Assembly: GCA_902461815.1 (NCBI GenBank)
Contig: CABPZE010000003.1
Coordinates: 120,515 to 184,514 of the forward strand
Direction: 5' to 3'
DNA: 64,000 nt
Origin: CAG-390 sp003523225
GTDB taxonomy: Bacteria > Bacillota > Clostridia > Oscillospirales > CAG-272
In this document: positions 58,681-64,000 of the stretch, in pieces
Position numbering within the stretch: position 1 is the stretch's first letter
Layout of the letters: every line of letters begins with the position of its first letter
The notes under the pieces: model-generated
The model's database searches: none
What the model was told of the DNA's origin: nothing
Seen by the model: the letters and a program-made list of their open reading frames with translations, nothing else
Translations under genes and position numbers: made by a program

Positions 58681-58822
58681 CCATTCTGCCGCAGACAAAC
58701 GGGTCTGCTGACAGCCAAAAAGCCACAAGTCCCGATAACGAAAAGCCCCGGCAAGCATCAGGGATACTTTCCGATCCACGTGCCGCGCCCATTTTTCTTC
58801 AACGGAAGATTCAAAAAAGATA

Positions 58823-58851
58823 TTGACAAAATGTCTTTATTAGTATATAAT
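58823..58851 (+). promoter_or_regulatory. Promoter of perR with an embedded Fur/PerR-like box
   Basis: -35 TTGACA, 17-base spacer, -10 TATAAT. The -10 lies in the imperfect palindrome TATTAGTATATAATA (58838-58852), a 7-1-7 layout like PerR boxes (TTATAATnATTATAA), suggesting autoregulation. Confidence 0.7.
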
Positions 58852-58887
58852 ATCAATGAGAACTGAAACTTAATAAGGATGGCAGAT

Positions 58888-59280
58888 ATGAACCGTAACA
58901 CTATCCAGCGTTCTTTGGTTTTGGAAGCCGTAAACAAGCTGCATTGCCACGCCACTGCTGACGAGATATACAATGAGATCAGCAAAACGCATCCCCACAT
59001 AAGCCGCGCGACCGTATACCGCAATCTCAATCGGCTGTCCGAAATGGGCGAGATACGCAAAATGGAGATCCCCGGCGGAGCCGACTGCTTTGACCACCTC
59101 ACGCATGACCACTGCCATGTGAGGTGCGAGAGGTGCGGAAGGATTTTCGACGTTGACATGGAGTATGTTTCCGGCTTGGAGCAGAACATAAAAGACACTC
59201 ACGGATTTGATTTTACCGGCTACGATATTATTTTCCGCGGAATATGCCCGGAGTGTAAGAGATCATCCGGCCAAACATGA
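58888..59280 (+). CDS. perR: Fur-family peroxide-responsive repressor (PerR type)
   Basis: The 130-residue metalloregulator has the Fur winged helix (about 1-75: ATADEIYNEISKTHPHISRATVYRNLNRL) and a dimerisation domain with the regulatory-metal cluster DHLTHDHCHVRC. Two structural zinc CxxC pairs are present, CERC and CPEC. The residue in RIFDVD is Asp rather than Glu, the feature that marks peroxide-sensing PerR against iron-sensing Fur; this is an inference from sequence. The ATG at 58888 has AAGGA eight bases ahead, so the ATG nine bases earlier is not used. A QueD-like gene follows in the same transcript. Confidence 0.82.
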   Translation: MNRNTIQRSLVLEAVNKLHCHATADEIYNEISKTHPHISRATVYRNLNRLSEMGEIRKMEIPGGADCFDHLTHDHCHVRCERCGRIFDVDMEYVSGLEQNIKDTHGFDFTGYDIIFRGICPECKRSSGQT

Positions 59281-59330
59281 AACCGATTCGCATTACCCAA
59301 ACATAAAAAATTTTGAAAAGGAGAATTGCT

Positions 59331-59897
59331 ATGAGAAGTATCACAAGATTAGACCTGCAATATGCACACAGATTCTACGGATTTAAAGGAGAAGCCCAGT
59401 ACCTGCACGGACACACCGGCGTTCTGACCCTTGAGGTCGAGGACAGCATCGAGCCGGGCGTGAATATGGTATTTCCCTGCAACGAGATTCAGAAGACCGC
59501 ATGGGAAGTTCTGAAGAATTTTGACCACGCGCTGATTCTGAGAGAAGACGACCCGTTGTTGCCCGCCATCCTCGGCGTATACGAGGAACAGGGCATCAGA
59601 AACGGCGCTCCGAGCAATAAAATGAAGGGTCCCGCCTTCAAGACCGAGCTTGCCACAGCATATCCCGAGTGCCGCCTTGTCGTTACCAAGGAGACCATGA
59701 CCGTCGAGGGCATGATAAAGATCGTTTACGACCTGCTGAAGGATAAACTCAATATCGCAAAGATCACCTTCACCAGCGGAGTCAACGCCGCCTCCCAGGA
59801 ATACGAGGTAACCAAGACCGTTGACCGCTGCCCGCTGTGCGGCATCGCGCTGAACGAAAACGGCGTCTGCCCGAAGTGCGGATACCGCAAGAAATAA
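59331..59897 (+). CDS. QueD/PTPS-like protein without catalytic Cys, with C-terminal zinc ribbon
   Basis: The 188-residue protein belongs to the 6-pyruvoyl-tetrahydropterin synthase/QueD superfamily. Zinc ligands His13 (YAHRF) and His26/His28 (YLHGH) are present. The position four residues before the HGH, where QueD has its catalytic Cys, is Ala22. The final 22 residues (from 167) form a zinc ribbon with two CxxCG pairs (CPLCG, CPKCG), which standard QueD lacks. It is also longer than QueD (about 120 residues). AAAGGAG before 59331 sets the start. Co-transcription with perR suggests a redox-linked role; canonical carboxytetrahydropterin synthesis is doubtful. No other queuosine genes are nearby. 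Confidence 0.72.
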   Translation: MRSITRLDLQYAHRFYGFKGEAQYLHGHTGVLTLEVEDSIEPGVNMVFPCNEIQKTAWEVLKNFDHALILREDDPLLPAILGVYEEQGIRNGAPSNKMKGPAFKTELATAYPECRLVVTKETMTVEGMIKIVYDLLKDKLNIAKITFTSGVNAASQEYEVTKTVDRCPLCGIALNENGVCPKCGYRKK

Positions 59898-59935
59898 AGA
59901 AAAACATATACCCGCCCATACGGAAAAAAAGATCT

Positions 59936-59975
59936 GGGCTGCCGCGCAATTTGCGCGGCAGCCCATTTGTATTTT
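59936..59975. terminator. Bidirectional terminator between the QueD-like and sugar transferase genes
   Basis: A 14-bp near-continuous stem (59936-59949 with 59951-59964) is followed by atttgtatttt. It lies between converging genes. Confidence 0.85.
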
Positions 59976-59990
59976 CTACGTTTCTGAAAC

Positions 59991-61373
59991 TTATTTATAT
60001 ATGTATTTCTTCTCTTCCTCGTTGGCGACAGCAGTTTTCTGACCCTCTGCGACGCCGCGCGTGCTGTCCTTCATAAATAGCACCTTGACCGTCGCAAATA
60101 TCAGCCTTATGTCCTGCATAAGTGACATCTGATTGATGTACATCAGATCCATCTTCAGCTTATCGTTGGGGTCGGTGTTATAACGCCCGTAGATCTGCGC
60201 CAGCCCGGTAAGCCCCGCTTTTACCTGCAAGCGCAGGGCAAACGACGGCATATACTCCTCATACTGCTTAGCAATTTCCGGGCGTTCGGGACGCGGACCG
60301 ACAATAGACATATCCCCGCGCAGAATATTGAAAAGCTGAGGAAGCTCGTCCACCCGGCAGGCGCGTATCACCTTGCCGACAGGCGTAATGCGGGAGTCGT
60401 TCTCCGTCGCCATGCGCGCCACTCCGTCCTCCTCCGCATTCACGCGCATACTGCGGAATTTTAGTATGCGGAAGGTCTTTCCGTCCTTTGTCAGCCGCAC
60501 CTGCTTATAAAGCACAGGTCCTCTGTCATATATTTTTATCGCCAGCGCGGTGATAAGCATGACGGGACTCAAAAGAATAATGAAGATAACGGAAAGCACG
60601 ATGTCCATGAACCGCTTGATTATCATATACTCAATATTCGGCTCAGCCCGCATGACTCGGAAGAAGGGCGCACTGAACAGCTCCATGCGTCTTGAACCCA
60701 TCATTATGACGTCGCCAACGTGCGGGACAACATAACAGCAGATGCCCTGCTCGACACAATACTTGAGTATCCCGTTGCGCAGTGTGGCGTTCACTCCGGA
60801 AACAAACACGTCCTCCGCTCCGGCAAGCCTCTCTGCCACATAGTCAAGGTCATCCGGCGGGTCAATTATCTCCCCTATTACCTCAAAGCGGTGCTTGTAC
60901 TCCTTTACCTCGTTCATACGCCGGAGGTCGCTTGAATTTCTGTATATAAGCACGGCTTTTCGCGTTTTCTGAAGCCGGAAAAACAAAAAGTCAGTGCAAT
61001 AGCTCCATATGAAGTTCAGCACAAGCTGCAAGGCTATGACCCCGACCATCGGGAGCGGATCTATCAGCTCACGCTGATTTATCAGCACAAGAAGATACAT
61101 AATACACGCGCTCACAGCGCAGGCAAGCGTCTGCGAAAGAATAAGCACCCATTTTTTTGCCGAACCGACGTTATATGCGCTGTATGTACGCACGCAGAAC
61201 AACAGTATGACGAAGTAAATAAGCACCGCCGTTCCGTAACGGATCGTTACCTCGTCCCCGATAAAAATATTACTGTAAAACAGACGGCAGCCTACCGCAA
61301 ACAGCAGGATCGTCAGCAGAAAATGCAGTATTTTCATGGAACGTATCACTGCCGTCCCCTTGCGATTTGTCAT
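59991..61373 (-). CDS. Polyprenyl-phosphate sugar-1-phosphate transferase (exopolysaccharide initiating enzyme)
   Basis: The 460-residue membrane enzyme moves a sugar-phosphate onto undecaprenyl phosphate to start polysaccharide synthesis. It has about four N-terminal membrane helices (20-130), a CoA-binding-like middle domain (about 150-260) and a C-terminal transferase domain from about 265. That domain carries KRFMDIVLSVIFIILLSPVM, GKTFRILKFRSMRVNAE, and DELPQLFNILRGDMSIVGPRPERPE, the catalytic Asp-Glu block. The ATG at 61373 is preferred to an upstream frame extension. It pairs functionally with the Wzz/BY-kinase genes about 11 kb away, but no other polysaccharide genes flank it. Confidence 0.9.
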   Translation of the reverse strand: MTNRKGTAVIRSMKILHFLLTILLFAVGCRLFYSNIFIGDEVTIRYGTAVLIYFVILLFCVRTYSAYNVGSAKKWVLILSQTLACAVSACIMYLLVLINQRELIDPLPMVGVIALQLVLNFIWSYCTDFLFFRLQKTRKAVLIYRNSSDLRRMNEVKEYKHRFEVIGEIIDPPDDLDYVAERLAGAEDVFVSGVNATLRNGILKYCVEQGICCYVVPHVGDVIMMGSRRMELFSAPFFRVMRAEPNIEYMIIKRFMDIVLSVIFIILLSPVMLITALAIKIYDRGPVLYKQVRLTKDGKTFRILKFRSMRVNAEEDGVARMATENDSRITPVGKVIRACRVDELPQLFNILRGDMSIVGPRPERPEIAKQYEEYMPSFALRLQVKAGLTGLAQIYGRYNTDPNDKLKMDLMYINQMSLMQDIRLIFATVKVLFMKDSTRGVAEGQKTAVANEEEKKYIYK

Positions 61374-61501
61374 TGCCTTATCATCCCCATTCCCTTTGAC
61401 ATAAATAAATCCGAAAGCCAAACAGCGCCCCGGCTGCCTTTTGGATAATTTTGTGTCACATGGCATAAAAACTGTTGACCGGATATTATATTTCATGTCA
61501 T

Positions 61502-61530
61502 ATTATATCATAATACACCGCGGAATGCAA
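61502..61530 (-). promoter_or_regulatory. Promoter of the sugar transferase gene
   Basis: Minus strand -35 TTGCAT, 17-base spacer, -10 TATAAT. The leader is about 120 bases. Confidence 0.7.
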
Positions 61531-61570
61531 CACAAATACATGAAACCCGGAAAGGAAACCGCCACATGCA

Positions 61571-61599
61571 TTGACTTTTTCTCTCAGTCATGATATACT
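61571..61599 (+). promoter_or_regulatory. Rightward promoter without an evident gene
   Basis: -35 TTGACT, 17-base spacer, -10 TATACT. It points into a ~400-base interval without a recognisable gene. Confidence 0.65.
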
Positions 61600-62011
61600 G
61601 ACTGTTTATTCATACCGTGCGGAACGTATGCGAAAGCATAGCCATACCTCTTATCCCCGCGGTCACTTACAGCTTTTCCCATGATATGGTAGCCTGCGGT
61701 ATTCATTCTGCTCAGAACACTCGGCTACTGTCTTTTTGCCGCCTTGATCTGCCTTACATCCAAGCTGCTGCCGTCTTGCTTTCGACGATTGTTCCGCATC
61801 TTTTTGTCAGCCAACTGCCGCCGTGTCTTGTTTTTCAAGGCTTTTGTCAGTCAGCAAATGCTTTTCGGAACAGACGAGAAACAACCCCTTTTTCACATAT
61901 TGTCGCGTCGTTATTTCACACTTGCTTTTTCCATTTGACATCCGTAGGGCGGGGGCTTGATTACTGATACGGCTTTTACGTCAATATGTTCGACGCTTTT
62001 CGGCAAATCGG
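61600..62011. other. Interval with no recognisable gene downstream of a promoter
   Basis: The only open frames here (up to about 116 codons) lack a ribosome site, use atypical codons and match nothing I know. A potential stem gtagcc/ggctac joins about 61690 and 61730. It could encode an RNA or be decayed sequence; I cannot decide. Confidence 0.5.
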
Positions 62012-62040
62012 TTGCATACGCGCACAAGATATGCTATAAT
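62012..62040 (+). promoter_or_regulatory. Promoter of the TPR/DUF4037 pair
   Basis: -35 TTGCAT, 17-base spacer, -10 TATAAT, about 80 bases before the start codon. Confidence 0.75.
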
Positions 62041-62127
62041 AAACACAGAAATTGCCGGAGCGCGCAGATGTACGCCGACAACGGCATCCAAAACGCGTGA
62101 CCATTCCGCATAAAAAAGAGGACGTTT

Positions 62128-62967
62128 ATGAAAACTGAATATCCCATTGCCGAAAAAACACTGTCGGAGGAGGATTATAAAGAGCCGTGCTGTCCGCTCT
62201 CAAAGCCGAGCGACGTCTCTCCCATCCCGATAAGGCGAATTATTGAAAAGCTCGACGAGCATCTGAGCCGCAACGACTACCCGGCTGCCGAGCAGCTCCT
62301 GCGCTATTGGCGGACGGAAGCGGACAACGGAAACGACTTGCGCGGCAAGCTGACCGTGCTGAATGAGCAGATAGGGCTTTACCGCAAAATGAACAAAAAA
62401 ACCGAGGGGCTTGAGGCTATCGACGACGCGCTGGCTCTCGCCGATACACTGCATATGGAAGGCACCGTAACGCTCGGAACGACACTGATAAATGCCGCCA
62501 CCGGCTACAAGGCGTTCGGAATGGCAGAGGAGGCGCTGCCGCTGTACCGGAAGGCGCAAAATATATATGAGGCGGCGCTGCATCCCTCGGACAGCCGCCT
62601 TGGCGGGCTATACAACAACATGGCGCTGACCGTTATGAAGCTCGGAAATTACCGTGAAGCGGAGGAGCTGTTCCTCAAGGCAATAAAGATCATGTCGGTA
62701 AATGAGCACGGCGAAGCCGATATGGCGATCAGCTATTGCAATCTGGCGGATCTTGTCTCCGCCGAGGTCGGAATAGTCGAAGGCGAAAAGCAGATAGAGG
62801 CCTATCTCAACATGGCGGAGCGGCTGCTCGACACCGAAAGCCTGCCAAGAAACGGGTACTATGCTTTTGTGTGCGAAAAATGCGCGCCGACATTCGGTTA
62901 TTACGGCTATTTCCTCACGGAGGAAAAGCTCATGACGCGGTCGAGGGAGATATATGAACGGGCTTGA
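62128..62967 (+). CDS. Tetratricopeptide-repeat protein
   Basis: The 279-residue soluble protein is built of helix pairs typical of TPRs, e.g. SRNDYPAAEQLLRYWRTEADN, AIDDALALADTLHMEGT, AEEALPLYRKAQNIYEAAL, and GNYREAEELFLKAIKIM. No other domain is obvious. GAGG lies six bases before the ATG. The reading frame overlaps the next gene by 14 bases, so the two proteins are made together and probably interact. Such TPR plus DUF4037 pairs occur in Firmicutes but their role is unknown. Confidence 0.8.
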   Translation: MKTEYPIAEKTLSEEDYKEPCCPLSKPSDVSPIPIRRIIEKLDEHLSRNDYPAAEQLLRYWRTEADNGNDLRGKLTVLNEQIGLYRKMNKKTEGLEAIDDALALADTLHMEGTVTLGTTLINAATGYKAFGMAEEALPLYRKAQNIYEAALHPSDSRLGGLYNNMALTVMKLGNYREAEELFLKAIKIMSVNEHGEADMAISYCNLADLVSAEVGIVEGEKQIEAYLNMAERLLDTESLPRNGYYAFVCEKCAPTFGYYGYFLTEEKLMTRSREIYERA

Positions 62968-63898
62968 GCTTGCGCGCGGATACTACGAAGAATACGGAAA
63001 ACCGATGCTTGAAAGCGGATTTGCGGATATCCTGCCGTATCTTGCGATCGGCTTTGTGGGCAGCGGGTCTGAGCATTACGGATTTGACGACGAGGTATCC
63101 CGCGATCACGATTACGAGCCTGGGTTCTGCATTTTCCTGCCCGGCGAAAATATTGTCACACGAAGGCAGGCATTTCTTCTTGAGCGCGCCTACGCAAAAT
63201 TGCCGAAGGAATACAATAACGTAAAAAGACAGCCGATCTCCCCCGTCGGCGGGAACCGAAACGGCGTGATACGTACCGCCGATTTCTATACCGCCAAGGT
63301 CGGCGCACCGGACGGAAGCCTGTCGCTTGAGGCATGGCTTCACATTCCCGATTATGCGCTTGCGGAAGCCGTGAATGGAGAAGTCTTTTATGATGAGCAC
63401 GGAGAATTTACAGGCATACGCGAAAAGCTCCGCCGGATGCCCGAGGACATAAGGCTGAAGCGACTGGCAGGAAATCTTCTTATTATGGCGCAAGCCGGGC
63501 AATATAATTTTGCCCGTTGCTTAAAGCACGGCGAGCCTGAGGCTGCACAGCTTGCCTGTGTGGAATTTGTAAAAGCGTCAATGCATGCGGCGTTCCTGTT
63601 GAATAGGCGGTACATGCCGTATTACAAATGGAGCTTTCGTGCACTGCGAGGACTTGAGGGCGGTACGGCGCTTGCCGGGAAGCTATCTCTTTTGCTCGGC
63701 GGAGACAACAGCACCCCTGCGACCGCAGAAAAAAAGTATGATACCATTGAAGAGGTCGCGTCAATGATCATTACTTCTCTCAGGGAAAAGGAGCTGACAA
63801 ATGCAATTTGCGGCGACCTTGAAAAGCACGCTTACTCTGTCAACGATAATATCCGCGACAGCAACGTGCGGAATATGCACATACTTGCGGCAGTCTGA
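62954..63898 (+). CDS. DUF4037 nucleotidyltransferase-like protein
   Basis: The 314-residue protein carries the DUF4037 signature FVGSGSEHYGFDDEVSRDHD near residues 35-56. The G-S-E...D...RDHD text recalls the GSxxx(D/E)xxxxDxD active site of nucleotidyltransferase folds. The rest is mostly helical. It has no export signal. Its start lies inside the TPR gene. A role as a nucleotidyl- or sugar-transferring enzyme is inference only. The third copy of the hairpin-ended repeat begins 49 bases after the stop. Confidence 0.8.
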   Translation: MNGLELARGYYEEYGKPMLESGFADILPYLAIGFVGSGSEHYGFDDEVSRDHDYEPGFCIFLPGENIVTRRQAFLLERAYAKLPKEYNNVKRQPISPVGGNRNGVIRTADFYTAKVGAPDGSLSLEAWLHIPDYALAEAVNGEVFYDEHGEFTGIREKLRRMPEDIRLKRLAGNLLIMAQAGQYNFARCLKHGEPEAAQLACVEFVKASMHAAFLLNRRYMPYYKWSFRALRGLEGGTALAGKLSLLLGGDNSTPATAEKKYDTIEEVASMIITSLREKELTNAICGDLEKHAYSVNDNIRDSNVRNMHILAAV

Positions 63899-63947
63899 TC
63901 TTGTATTTACATTACGATCACGCACGCAACGATACACATACACGTAA

Positions 63948-64000
63948 GGGGTGTTAAAAAATTCCTTCTGAATTTTTTAACACCCCAAACGACATTGGTC
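63948..64000 (+). repeat. Hairpin-ended 203-bp interspersed repeat, copy 3 (cut by the window end)
   Basis: The first 53 bases are identical to 2951-3003, including the perfect 17-bp terminal hairpin. The rest lies outside the window. Like copy 1 it sits just downstream of a plus-strand gene. Confidence 0.88.

Noticed and set aside
61617..61967. A 116-codon open frame after an orphan promoter
   Set aside because: No ribosome site, unusual composition and no recognisable protein; treated as gene-free.
1..64000. CRISPR arrays, tRNA and rRNA genes
   Set aside because: I looked for regularly spaced short repeats and for tRNA/rRNA hallmarks and saw none; the repeats found are single interspersed copies.

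Overview
The window looks like a chromosomal stretch from a GC-rich, anaerobic, endospore-forming member of the Clostridia (Bacillota). Supporting this are spoIIR and a 30-codon spoVM, the clostridial GGGtGRT protein with its NifU-like partner, NfnAB, FeoAB with its Cys-rich partner, a BY-kinase capsule module, strong AGGAGG-type ribosome sites and many promoters of the TTGACA-17-TATAAT type. I cannot name a genus. I found no rRNA, tRNA, CRISPR array, prophage or insertion sequence with a transposase.

Layout. 1-3.7 kb: the end of a mannitol-1-phosphate dehydrogenase-like gene, an acyl-CoA ligase and the first copy of a hairpin-ended repeat. 3.7-7.1 kb: GGGtGRT protein, Fe-S scaffold and PduL on the minus strand, then a divergent ClpP-like TepA protease. 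7.2-11.7 kb: a lipoprotein, spoIIR, a phosphodiesterase and a LacI regulator. 11.7-19.0 kb: a six-gene minus-strand operon for a 2-oxoacid (probably acetoin or pyruvate) dehydrogenase complex (E1a, E1b, E2, E3) with a phosphatase and an SDR, divergent from lipoate-protein ligase. 19.1-23.8 kb: serine hydrolase, orphan solute-binding lipoprotein and a GH2 glycosidase. 24-29.3 kb: a structured repeat, small regulators, a LexA-like repressor, an ABC-F ATPase and an ECF sigma/anti-sigma pair. 29.4-39.3 kb: second hairpin repeat, spoVM, sugar isomerase-like and membrane proteins, MgtE, a GLF-like flavoenzyme, flavin reductase and an HD hydrolase. 39.6-45.1 kb: secreted CHAP/SH3 protein, two SGNH hydrolases, Mini-III and cyclophilin. 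46.4-49.1 kb: S26 peptidase, Wzz-like protein, BY-kinase and UDG. 49.3-56.0 kb: feoAB with an iron box, nfnAB and pdxST. 56.0-64.0 kb: SDR with a decayed MerR gene, GNAT, PerR with a QueD-like protein, sugar transferase, TPR/DUF4037 pair and the start of a third hairpin repeat.

How it fits together. The lipoylated E2 needs the divergently encoded lipoate ligase. NfnAB supplies NADPH from NADH and ferredoxin. FeoAB feeds the many Fe-S proteins. The Wzz/kinase pair and the initiating sugar transferase 11 kb away suggest an exopolysaccharide.

Most notable are two families of non-coding repeats. One is a ~203-bp element with a self-complementary hairpin at each end (three nearly identical copies). 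The other is a ~232-bp structured element whose two copies are each flanked by a duplicated terminator hairpin. Other oddities are an E2 without its catalytic His motif, a QueD-like protein without the catalytic Cys but with an added zinc ribbon, a MerR gene reduced to a fragment beside an intact 19-bp-spacer promoter, and a probably leaderless lipoate ligase mRNA.
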